From: Clostridia bacterium
Lineage (GTDB): Bacteria > Bacillota_A > Clostridia > Christensenellales > Aristaeellaceae
DNA length: 32,792 nucleotides
Direction: 5' to 3'
NCBI GenBank assembly: GCA_017464225.1
Contig: JAFUDW010000072.1
Coordinates: 1 to 32,792 of the forward strand
Below, in pieces: positions 23,891-31,166 of this stretch. The position numbers and the translations under genes are program-made. Under the pieces are notes generated by a model, which saw nothing but the letters and a program-made list of their open reading frames with translations, searched no databases and was not told where the DNA came from. Position 1 is the stretch's first letter, and every line of letters starts with the position of its first letter.

Positions 23891-25876
23891 TCATTCCTTT
23901 CCGATCAGTTCCATAAACGCTTTTTCATCCAGTACAGGGATATCCAGCTGCCGTGCTTTGTCCAGCTTGCTTCCCGCTTTTTCTCCGGCCAGCACATAGC
24001 TGGTCTTTTTACTGACGCTGCCGCTGGCCGTGCCGCCCATTTTGCGGATCAGGTCTTCGGCTTCGTTGCGGGAAAGGCTGGGCAGCGTGCCGGTGACCAC
24101 CACCGTTTTGCCCGCCAGGGGCTGAGGCGCGCCTTCCTCGGGCTGCGCGGCCTCGGCAGGCGTCACGCCCGCCGCCAGCAAACGGTCGATCATGCGCGTA
24201 TTTTCCGGAAAACTGAAAAACTCCACCACGCTTTGGGCCACGATATCGCCCACGTCGGGAATGGCGGTGAGCGCTTCCAGATCGGCGTTCATCACCTTTT
24301 GCAGGCTGCCGAAATGCCCGGCGATATCCCGGGCCGTGCCCCGGCCGATGTTGGGGATGCCAATGGCGAACAGGAAAGCGTCCAGCCCGCAGTGGCGGCT
24401 CTTTTCCAGGGCGGCAAGCAGATTATCCGCTTTTTTATCCTTGAATCCCTCCAGGGAAAGCAGTTGCTCCCGGGTCAAATGGTACAGGTCGGCGGGATCG
24501 CGGATGCCGCACACGTCGTATAGCTGGCCCGCCGTTTTTTCGGAAAAACCGGTGATATCCATGGCGTCTCTGCCGGCAAAGTGGGCCAGGCGCGCCACGG
24601 CCTGGGGACGGCAGGAAAGACGGTTGACGCAGTACAGATTGGCGCCGCGCTCAATGAGCGGCTCCCCGCAGGCAGGACACAGGGCGGGCTTTTCGATCTC
24701 CTGTCCGGCGGCGCCATCCTCCACCCGGCCCATGATTTCAGGGATCACGTCGTTACTGCGCCGGATCCATACCGTGCAGCCCAGCCGCAGGCCCTTGCGC
24801 TGGATATCGCCAAAGTTGTTCAGCGTGGCCTTTCGTACGGTGACGCCGGCAAAGTCCACCGCCGTCACATGGCCCAGGGGCGTCAGCTTGCCGGTACGGC
24901 CCAATTCCCAGGTGACGCGTTCCAGCGTGGTGGTGTTTTCCTCGGCGGCGAATTTGAAGGCCACTTCCCAGCGTGGAAATTTATCGGTAAAGCCAAAGGC
25001 TTCCCGGGTGGCTTCATCCTGGATCTTGATCACGGCGCCGTCAATGAGAAAATCCAGCGTTTCCCGGCTCTCCTCGATTTCCCGGACGCAGGAAACCACC
25101 TGCTCCGGCGTGCGGGCGGTGCGGAAATAGGGGCTGATCGGCAGTCCCTGGGCGCGGATGAAATCGATCATGCCCTGCTGATCATGATAGGGAGGATCAT
25201 CGATGGTGCCGATATCGTAAAAGTACGCGCTGAGCCTGCGCTCGGCGGTGACCCGGGGATCCAGGTTGCGCAGCGCGCCCGCTGCGCCGTTGCGCGCGTT
25301 TTTCAGGGGGACGGCCGCCGTTTTGTTGTACTCCTCCAGGGCGGACAGGCGCATGATGCACTCGCCGTGCACCTCCAGCCGTCCCTGGTAGGGAATGGAC
25401 AGCGGGATATCCCGGATGGTGCGGGCCTGGGGCAGGATGGCTTCGCCCACCTGTCCGTCGCCCCGGGTGGCGGCCTGCACCAGCACGCCGTTTTCATAGG
25501 TCAGGTTGATGGTCAGGCCGTCAAACTTGTATTCGATGCCAAAATACAGCGCCGGCAGGCTGCTTTCCTGGGCGTACTGCCTTTCGCAGCGCTCCAGCCA
25601 GGCCATGAGCTCGCTTTCGCTTTGCACCTTGTCCATGCTCCACAGCCGGGTCAGGTGCCTGTGCTTCTGAAATTCGGGCAGCACTTCGCCGCCCACCCGG
25701 TGGGTGGGGGAATCGGGCAGGATCACGCCGGTTTCCTTCTCCAGCGACAGCAGCTCGTCGTAGAGCTTGTCATACTGCGCGTCGGCCATGATGGGCTCGT
25801 CCAGCGTATAATAGGCCCGCGCCGCCCTGTTCAAAAGCGCGTTCAGCTCCCGCATGCGGTCAAGCTTCTGCTCCAT
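23891..25876 (-). CDS. ligA: NAD-dependent DNA ligase LigA
   Basis: The protein has 661 residues. An Ia domain for NAD binding (ADAQYDKLYDELLSLE) is followed by the adenylation site EYKFDG with nucleophile K117, then TRGDG, GAAGALRNLDPR, PRWEVAFKFAAEE, the OB fold, a four-Cys zinc finger (CPAC, LYCVNRLSC near residues 400-425), helix-hairpin-helix repeats and a BRCT domain (VVVTGTLPSLSRNEAE) at the end. The segment usually read as GEDVT after TRGDG is GEAIL here. It seals nicks in replication and repair. GGAGG precedes ATG 25876, just after the pcrA stop; pcrA-ligA is a conserved Firmicute order. Confidence 0.95.
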   Translation of the reverse strand: MEQKLDRMRELNALLNRAARAYYTLDEPIMADAQYDKLYDELLSLEKETGVILPDSPTHRVGGEVLPEFQKHRHLTRLWSMDKVQSESELMAWLERCERQYAQESSLPALYFGIEYKFDGLTINLTYENGVLVQAATRGDGQVGEAILPQARTIRDIPLSIPYQGRLEVHGECIMRLSALEEYNKTAAVPLKNARNGAAGALRNLDPRVTAERRLSAYFYDIGTIDDPPYHDQQGMIDFIRAQGLPISPYFRTARTPEQVVSCVREIEESRETLDFLIDGAVIKIQDEATREAFGFTDKFPRWEVAFKFAAEENTTTLERVTWELGRTGKLTPLGHVTAVDFAGVTVRKATLNNFGDIQRKGLRLGCTVWIRRSNDVIPEIMGRVEDGAAGQEIEKPALCPACGEPLIERGANLYCVNRLSCRPQAVARLAHFAGRDAMDITGFSEKTAGQLYDVCGIRDPADLYHLTREQLLSLEGFKDKKADNLLAALEKSRHCGLDAFLFAIGIPNIGRGTARDIAGHFGSLQKVMNADLEALTAIPDVGDIVAQSVVEFFSFPENTRMIDRLLAAGVTPAEAAQPEEGAPQPLAGKTVVVTGTLPSLSRNEAEDLIRKMGGTASGSVSKKTSYVLAGEKAGSKLDKARQLDIPVLDEKAFMELIGKE

Positions 25877-25879
25877 TCT

Positions 25880-28171
25880 TTATTCCTCCACCTTTACGAT
25901 CGGCGCAATGCTCAGCGCAAACACTTTTTCGCCGAAGACCGGGAAAACGATGGCGATCCGGGCGTTTTCGCCGCTCCCGGTCACCTCGCGCACCGTGCCT
26001 TTGCCAAACTTGCGGTGCATTACCTTGTCCCCGGCCTTGAACAGCTGGATATTGATATTCCGCGCCTGGGAGGCCACAAAGCCGCGCTGTACGCCGGGAA
26101 TATTCAGCGGGCTTCGCGCGTCCGGCCTGCCTGCGCCGCGCTGAGGCACGGTATCGCCATAGCTGTATTTGGGCCGGGGCTGGGGCCGCATCCCGCTTCC
26201 GCCGTAGCTGCCCCATTGCGCCGGAGCGGACGCGCCTGTTTGCGCCGCGCCGCCCCATTCCTCCTGTACCAGCCGTTTGGGGATCTCCCGGATGAAGCAG
26301 GAAGGCGCGTTGAACTGCATCTGATTAAACAGCATACGCCGCCGGGCAAAGCTCATGAACAGCAGCTTGCGAGCGCGGGTCACGCCCACATAGCAGAGCC
26401 GCCGTTCCTCCTCCAGCCGATTTTCCTCCTGCATGCTCCGGGCGCTGGGGAAGATGCCCTCCTCCATGCCGCTCATGAACACCGCGTCGTATTCCAGTCC
26501 CTTGGCCGAATGCAGCGTCATCATGGTCACATAGTTGGGCGCGTTTTCCTGATTGTCCAGCTCGGTGACCAGCGCCACGTTTTCCAGAAATGCGAAAAGC
26601 GTTTTATCTTCGCTCTTCTGCTCAAACTCGGTCACAGCGCCCATGAATTCACGGATATTCTCTATTCTTGTCTGGTTTTCCTCGTTATTATCCAGATCCT
26701 TTTCATACTGGGAAATGAGCCCGGCATCGTCGATCACCTTTTGCACGAATTGGCTGAGCGGCAGCATTTCTTTCATGATGAAAAGCTGTGCCATCATGGC
26801 GGCGAAACTCTCCACGCTTTTGCGGGCCCGTCCGCCCAGCGTATCGGGCGGCGCGGCCACGGCGGCGTACAGGCTCATCGTGTTCTGCCGGGCAAATTGC
26901 TGCAGCTGCTCCACCGTGCTGTCACCGATGGCGCGCTTGGGTACGTTGATGATCCGGCCCAGCGATACGTCGTCTGCCGGGTTTTCAATGACGCGCAGAT
27001 AAGCCAGGATATCCCGAATCTCCCGCCGGTCATAGAACCGAGTGCCGCCGTATACCCGATAGGGGATGCCAGCGCGCATGAGCGTTTCTTCCAGTACGCG
27101 GCTCAGGGCGTGCATGCGGTACAGAATGGCCATATTGCCGTATCCCTTGCCTTCCCTGTGCAATTGGACGATCCGGCCGGCGATCCAGGCGGCTTCTTCC
27201 CGCTCGTCTCCCGCTGAATACAGGCTGATTTTTTCGCCCGCGCCATCCTCTGTCCACAGCTCTTTTTCCTTGCGGCCCGCGTTATGGGCGATGATTTGGT
27301 TGGCGGCGTCCAGGATGTTGGCCGTGCTGCGGTAGTTCTGTTCCAGCTTGATCACAAACGCGTCGGGATAATCCTTTTCAAAGTCAAGGATATTGCGGAT
27401 ATCGGCTCCGCGCCAGCCGTAGATGCTCTGGTCGTCGTCGCCCACCACGCACAGGTTGCGGCTTTCCCGGGTGATCAGGCGCACAAGCTGGTACTGCGCG
27501 TAGTTGGTATCCTGGTATTCGTCCACGTGCACGTAGCGGAAGCGCTGCTGGTAATACTCCAGCACCGGCGGATGATCCAGAAACAGCTGAATGGTTTTCA
27601 TCAGCAGATCGTCAAAATCCAGGGCGTTGGCCGCCCGCAGCCGCTTTTCATAGACCGTCATCAGGTCGTGGATCTTCTGGTTGCGATAGTCGCCGCCCGC
27701 GCTTTTGAGCCATTCGTCCGGGGACATCAAACGATTTTTGGCGTCCGATATGGCCGCCGCGACAGAGCGGGGCGGCAGCGCTTTTTCATCGATATCCAAT
27801 TCCTTCAGCAGGCCCTTGATCACGCGCTGCTGGTCATCCTCGTCATAGATGGTAAAATTGCGCTCATATCCGATTTTTTCTATATCCCGGCGCAGGATAC
27901 GGCAGCAGATGCTGTGAAAGGTGCCGATCCAGGCGTCCCCGGCGTCGGCGCCGGCCAGGCGCTCGATGCGCTCCCGCATTTCCCGGGCGGCCTTGTTGGT
28001 GAAGGTCAGCGCCAGGATGCGCCAGGCAGGCACGCCCTGGCTCAGCAGATTGGCCACCCGGTAGGTCAGCGTACGGGTTTTGCCGCTGCCCGCCCCGGCC
28101 AGGATCAGCACGGGGCCCTCCAGCCGTTCGGCCGCCTGCCGCTGCATGGGATTCAGTTCATTCAGGTTCAT
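25880..28171 (-). CDS. pcrA: ATP-dependent DNA helicase PcrA (UvrD family)
   Basis: The protein has 763 residues. Superfamily 1 motifs in order are LNPMQRQAA, Walker A GAGSGKT (26-32), LTFTNKAAREMRERI, VDEYQDTN (motif II), GDDDQSIYGWRGA (III), LEQNYRST (IV), TLHSAKGLEYDAVF (V) and VGVTRARKLL (VI). The C-terminal 60 residues carry FKAGDKVMHRKFGKGTV, the tudor-like RNA-polymerase-binding end of PcrA. It unwinds DNA 3'-5' in repair, clears RecA and resolves transcription conflicts. AAAGGAAAAGCT precedes ATG 28171, with its own promoter region at 28191-28211. Confidence 0.96.
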   Translation of the reverse strand: MNLNELNPMQRQAAERLEGPVLILAGAGSGKTRTLTYRVANLLSQGVPAWRILALTFTNKAAREMRERIERLAGADAGDAWIGTFHSICCRILRRDIEKIGYERNFTIYDEDDQQRVIKGLLKELDIDEKALPPRSVAAAISDAKNRLMSPDEWLKSAGGDYRNQKIHDLMTVYEKRLRAANALDFDDLLMKTIQLFLDHPPVLEYYQQRFRYVHVDEYQDTNYAQYQLVRLITRESRNLCVVGDDDQSIYGWRGADIRNILDFEKDYPDAFVIKLEQNYRSTANILDAANQIIAHNAGRKEKELWTEDGAGEKISLYSAGDEREEAAWIAGRIVQLHREGKGYGNMAILYRMHALSRVLEETLMRAGIPYRVYGGTRFYDRREIRDILAYLRVIENPADDVSLGRIINVPKRAIGDSTVEQLQQFARQNTMSLYAAVAAPPDTLGGRARKSVESFAAMMAQLFIMKEMLPLSQFVQKVIDDAGLISQYEKDLDNNEENQTRIENIREFMGAVTEFEQKSEDKTLFAFLENVALVTELDNQENAPNYVTMMTLHSAKGLEYDAVFMSGMEEGIFPSARSMQEENRLEEERRLCYVGVTRARKLLFMSFARRRMLFNQMQFNAPSCFIREIPKRLVQEEWGGAAQTGASAPAQWGSYGGSGMRPQPRPKYSYGDTVPQRGAGRPDARSPLNIPGVQRGFVASQARNINIQLFKAGDKVMHRKFGKGTVREVTGSGENARIAIVFPVFGEKVFALSIAPIVKVEE

Positions 28172-28190
28172 AGCTTTTCCTTTGCTCTGT

Positions 28191-28211
28191 AGTATACCTT
28201 TTCAGTATACC
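28191..28211 (-). promoter_or_regulatory. Duplicated -10-like elements upstream of pcrA
   Basis: On the minus strand GGTATACT occurs twice 13 bases apart (28204-28211 and 28191-28198). The upstream copy reads TGGTATACT, a good extended -10. No clear -35 accompanies either copy. Two start sites, or a repressor recognising the repeat, are both possible. Confidence 0.5.
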
Positions 28212-28232
28212 ATATCCTAAGAAAAAAAGGAA

Positions 28233-28260
28233 CAAAAAATCCCCCGCGAAAACGGGGGAG
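28233..28260 (-). terminator. Intrinsic terminator after carD
   Basis: On the minus strand TCCCCCG, TTTTCG, CGGGGGA forms a strong stem-loop followed by TTTTTTGTT, separating carD from the pcrA transcript. Confidence 0.9.
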
Positions 28261-28286
28261 AGCGTTGGACTGCGCAGGGCGACGGT

Positions 28287-28787
28287 TCAGTTTTCCGGCT
28301 TGACCGAGACAGCCTTTTCCAATAGCTCCTGGGCTTCATCGCCGGTGATGGACAGCGCGCCCGCCAATTCGCCGCAGAGCTGCTGTTTGGCGCGCTTGAG
28401 CAGCATTTCCTCAGCGCCGCTCATGCGGCCTGGTGTGGCGCGGTGGTGCCAGCGGATGCTTTTGATCACCTGGGCCAAAGATTTCGCCGTATGAGGGCGC
28501 AGCATTTCCTGGTAATGGGACAGCACCGATTTCCGGTCGCGGCGCTCGGGCAGACTGATCGGAAGGCCGGGCAGCTGCTCCAGAAAATCGCGTGCCTCCT
28601 GGGCGGACATGGGCGCGCGCAGAGGCATGCGCGTATCGACAGGCACATAGATGCGGCTGCCGTCGTCGGAGGTGCGAAGGAAGTAGTATTCGGTTTTCTG
28701 ATCGGCGTTGAAATCCGGTACGCCCACCCGTTCCACCAGGCAAAGACCGTTATCTCCATAGACCACATAGTCGCCGGGCTGATACAT
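28287..28787 (-). CDS. CarD/CdnL-family transcription regulator
   Basis: The protein has 166 residues from ATG 28787 (AGGAGGTGTTTTG upstream; an in-frame TTG at 28790 is rejected). The N-terminal RNA-polymerase-interacting Tudor-like domain is clear: YQPGDYVVYGDNGLCLVERV and YYFLRTSDDGSRIYVPVD, then a helical domain with KRAKQQLCGELAGAL for DNA contact. CarD proteins bind the polymerase beta subunit and stabilise open promoter complexes, influencing rRNA transcription. It has its own promoter and terminator and is divergent to the acetyltransferase gene. Confidence 0.9.
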   Translation of the reverse strand: MYQPGDYVVYGDNGLCLVERVGVPDFNADQKTEYYFLRTSDDGSRIYVPVDTRMPLRAPMSAQEARDFLEQLPGLPISLPERRDRKSVLSHYQEMLRPHTAKSLAQVIKSIRWHHRATPGRMSGAEEMLLKRAKQQLCGELAGALSITGDEAQELLEKAVSVKPEN

Positions 28788-28813
28788 CAAAACACCTCCT
28801 TTTGATGTGTTTA

Positions 28814-28842
28814 ATTATACCATTTTTTTAATCTTTTTGGAA
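28814..28842 (-). promoter_or_regulatory. Promoter for carD
   Basis: On the minus strand a perfect TATAAT (28814-28819) is preceded at 17 bases by only a weak -35 (TTCCAA, 28837-28842). TGG before the -10 gives an extended -10, which may compensate. Confidence 0.6.
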
Positions 28843-28938
28843 GAAGCGCCGGAAATTTCGTCCTTTGGCGCATGAAACCGCCGTTCTTTTTTGTGCAAAA
28901 ATGTGAAGTCCGGTATGGGCGGCGACCTGATCCTGTGG

Positions 28939-28944
28939 TAGAAT
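28939..28944 (+). promoter_or_regulatory. Possible extended -10 promoter for the acetyltransferase
   Basis: TAGAAT at 28939-28944 is preceded by TGTGG (extended -10 TGG). No good -35 is found at 17 bases. It lies 28 bases before the GTG start. Confidence 0.4.
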
Positions 28945-28972
28945 ATAAGCAAATCAGGCAGGAGGAAGCACT

Positions 28973-29554
28973 GTGGAAACGATGGATGTTCGTTTGCTCA
29001 CGCTGCCGCAGGTGCGCGACGTGTACCGACAGCATATTATCAGGGATTTTCCCGCCGATGAATGCAAGCCGCTGTTTGCCATCGAGCGCGCTATGGAACG
29101 GGGCGAATATCTTTGCTTTGGCGCTTTCCGGGAGGATACGCTGCTTGCCTACGCCTTTTTTGTGGCGTTGGACGGCGATTATCTCTTTGATTATCTGGCG
29201 GTCTGTCAGGGGCTGCGCGGACAGGGCATCGGCAGCCGATTCCTGCAGACGCTCATGCGCGGCCCGCTGCGGGAAGCCGCCTGCGTGCTGCTGGAAATAG
29301 ACGATCCGGATCATGCCGAAGATGCGGAGGAACGCGCTCTTCGGCTGCGCCGGGAGCGCTTTTACCTGCGCAACGGCCTTACGCATACCGGCGTAACGGC
29401 CTACGTTTTTCACGTGCATTATAAGATCTTGGAGCTCCCGATCTGCCCGCCTCATGCCCGACAGGAGGTAGGCGATATCTATCGGCGTCTCTATCATGCC
29501 ATCATGCCCGAATGGACGTATCGAAAAATGGTGGAGGTCGACGCGGAGGACTGA
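28973..29554 (+). CDS. GNAT-family acetyltransferase
   Basis: The protein has 193 residues. A GTG start at 28973 is chosen for the GGAGG at 28961-28965; ATG 28982 is the alternative. The acetyl-CoA-binding motif of GNAT enzymes is seen as LAVCQGLRGQGIGSRFLQTL (Q84, G85, G87), after a beta-strand segment DYLFDY, and a later EIDDPDHAED-RRERFYLRNGLTH segment matches the C-terminal half of the fold. The acceptor (small molecule, protein or tRNA) cannot be told. It stands alone on the plus strand between carD and pnp-side genes, closed by a terminator at 29671-29711. Confidence 0.87.
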   Translation: METMDVRLLTLPQVRDVYRQHIIRDFPADECKPLFAIERAMERGEYLCFGAFREDTLLAYAFFVALDGDYLFDYLAVCQGLRGQGIGSRFLQTLMRGPLREAACVLLEIDDPDHAEDAEERALRLRRERFYLRNGLTHTGVTAYVFHVHYKILELPICPPHARQEVGDIYRRLYHAIMPEWTYRKMVEVDAED

Positions 29555-29570
29555 TATCGCAAAATATAAA

Positions 29571-29628
29571 TTTGCATGGGGGCCGGTAGGCCCCGGACAC
29601 AGCGCCCCTTAACGTTCCCCCTTGCAAA
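29571..29628 (+). repeat. Dispersed intergenic repeat, copy 2 (hairpin-forming)
   Basis: TTTGCATGGGGG (29571-29582) and CCCCCTTGCAAA (29617-29628) pair at 11 of 12 positions, enclosing an inner GGGGCC/GGCCCC hairpin. Positions 29580-29614 match 10289-10323 at 27 of 35. The core AGCGCCCCTTAACGT also resembles minus-strand AGCGCTCCTTAACGT at 9999-10013. Confidence 0.5.
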
Positions 29629-29670
29629 ATAAACGTTTCCATATATATCTTCAGTCCGGGAATAAAAAGG

Positions 29671-29711
29671 AAACCCGTCGGAAGAAAAGCTTCCGCCGGG
29701 TTTCTCTTTTT
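29671..29711 (+). terminator. Bidirectional terminator between acetyltransferase and M16 peptidase genes
   Basis: AAACCCG-T-CGGAAG and CTTCCG-C-CGGGTTT (29671-29703) form a long stem with one internal mismatch and a 5-base loop. CTCTTTTT follows on the plus strand and CCTTTTTATT on the minus strand, so it can end both converging transcripts. Confidence 0.88.
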
Positions 29712-29721
29712 GCGCGCACTG

Positions 29722-30960
29722 TTATTTCAGATATTTTTCGATCTTTTTTCCCACGTAAGCTTCGGAGCGCGGTCCGCGCAGCGTTTTTTCAGCCATTCGC
29801 TGGGCATCTTCCAGGGTTACGGCTTCGATGCGGCGGATGGTCTCCTCGGTGGGGATATGGCGGTTGAGCAGCGCCAGATTGCTGCCCATGCCGTTCATGC
29901 GGTTATAAGCGCTTTCCTGGCCCAGGATGAAGCCGCCCTTGAGCTGAGCCTTGGCCATTTTGAATTCGTCCTCGCCGATGCCCTCCCGCAGCAGCTTTTG
30001 AATTTCCTCGTCGATCTGTCCCACCACCGTACGGACATTTTTGGGGGATACGGCGGCATATACTGTAAAATCTCCGCAGTGCGGATAGGAGGAGGGTGCG
30101 CTGTACACGCTGTAGGCCATGGCGCTCTCCTCGCGGATGCGCTGGAACAGCCGGCTGCTCATGCCGCCGCCCAATACGCTGTTGAACACCGCCATGGCGT
30201 ATACGTCGGCGCTGCCCAGCTCGTTGCCGTTGTAGCCCAGGCAGATGTGCGCTTGTTCGGTATCTTTATCGGCGGTGAGCATGGCGGGCTGCCGGTTGGT
30301 GACGTTTACGGGATACAGTTCGCCCGCACGGCCCTGCCAGCTGCCAAAGTACTGCTCCAGGAGCTCCTTCAGTTTTTCGGTTTCAAAGTTTCCCGCCACT
30401 GAAACGCAGGCGTTCAAAGGGCTGTAATGCCGGGCGCGATAGTTCAGGATATCCTGGCGGGAGCAGCTCTCTATGATCTCCCGGGGACCCAGGATGGTGC
30501 GGCCCAGGGGCTGATCGCCGAACATGGCGGCGGCGATCAGATCGTACGCCACATCTTCCGGGCTGTCGTCGGTCATGCTGATCTCCTCCAGCACCACTGA
30601 GCGCTCCTTGTTCATTTCCTTTTCGTCATAGGCTGGATGGATCACGATATCGGAGAGGATATCAGCGGCCAGCGGCAGATCTTCATCGATGACCTTGGCA
30701 TAATAGGTGGTGGCCAGTTTGCTGGTGGCGGCGTTCAGATAGCCGCCTGCCGCGTCCATCTCCTGGGCGATCTGCAGCGCGCTGCGGCGCTCGGTGCCCT
30801 TGAAGGCCAGATGCTCGATGAAGTGGGAGAGCCCGTTTTCCTCCGGTTTTTCCAGAATGGAGCCTGCGCGCACCCATACGCCGATGGATACTGACCGCAG
30901 GTAGGGCAAGGGTTCGGCAATGACGCGCAGGCCGTTGGAAAGGGTAAACTGTTCTACCAT
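29722..30960 (-). CDS. M16-family zinc peptidase
   Basis: The protein has 412 residues, the usual size for single M16 peptidases next to pnp. The inverted zinc motif HFIEH (H46, E49, H50) is present, with the distal glutamate in LEEISM (E125/E126), so the enzyme should be active. Later NACVSVAGNF and SSRLFQRIREESAMAYSVYS (the R/Y pair of the second half) complete the clamshell fold. It degrades short peptides or leader sequences; its substrate is unknown. AGAGGTAATTGC precedes ATG 30960. It lies downstream of pnp, a common Firmicute arrangement. Confidence 0.92.
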   Translation of the reverse strand: MVEQFTLSNGLRVIAEPLPYLRSVSIGVWVRAGSILEKPEENGLSHFIEHLAFKGTERRSALQIAQEMDAAGGYLNAATSKLATTYYAKVIDEDLPLAADILSDIVIHPAYDEKEMNKERSVVLEEISMTDDSPEDVAYDLIAAAMFGDQPLGRTILGPREIIESCSRQDILNYRARHYSPLNACVSVAGNFETEKLKELLEQYFGSWQGRAGELYPVNVTNRQPAMLTADKDTEQAHICLGYNGNELGSADVYAMAVFNSVLGGGMSSRLFQRIREESAMAYSVYSAPSSYPHCGDFTVYAAVSPKNVRTVVGQIDEEIQKLLREGIGEDEFKMAKAQLKGGFILGQESAYNRMNGMGSNLALLNRHIPTEETIRRIEAVTLEDAQRMAEKTLRGPRSEAYVGKKIEKYLK

Positions 30961-31011
30961 GCAATTACCTCTGAAAGGGGATTACGCGCTTTCTTTATAC
31001 ATGAAGAAAGG

Positions 31012-31054
31012 CTGCAAACAAAACGCGTTTTTCGCCGAAAAAGCAACAAACGCG
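31012..31054 (-). terminator. Possible second terminator/attenuator between pnp and the M16 gene
   Basis: On the minus strand CGCGTTT (31048-31054) pairs with AAACGCG (31024-31030) and is followed by TTTTGTTTG. An overlapping 12-base palindrome AAAACGCGTTTT lies at 31020-31031. The loop is long, so strength is uncertain. Confidence 0.4.
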
Positions 31055-31113
31055 GCGAGTAAAATCTTCTGATCAGGAGAGCGGGAACCAAAGGAATCCA
31101 CGGCGCTTCCCCT

Positions 31114-31144
31114 ACAAAATCAGGAGCCAGGCACGCCCGGCTCC
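31114..31144 (-). terminator. Terminator-like hairpin after pnp
   Basis: On the minus strand GGAGCCGGGC and GCCTGGCTCC pair (one G-U) around a tiny loop, followed by TGATTTTGT. The short interrupted T-tract suggests partial termination or a transcript-end stabiliser. Confidence 0.55.
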
Positions 31145-31166
31145 CGTCTTTTGCAAGGAGAATGCG

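Noticed and set aside
21722..24523. A 933-codon open frame on the plus strand opposite mrfA-like and ligA genes
   Set aside because: It is antisense to genes with clear conserved motifs; long stop-free antisense frames are common in GC-rich codon-biased DNA, and its translation has no recognisable domain.
24581..27217. An 878-codon open frame on the plus strand opposite ligA and pcrA
   Set aside because: Same reason: complete overlap with secure genes and a His/Ala/Gly-rich shadow composition.
28811..29497. A 228-codon minus-strand frame opposite the acetyltransferase
   Set aside because: The plus-strand frame has a GNAT motif and a ribosome site; this one covers the carD promoter and has no domain.
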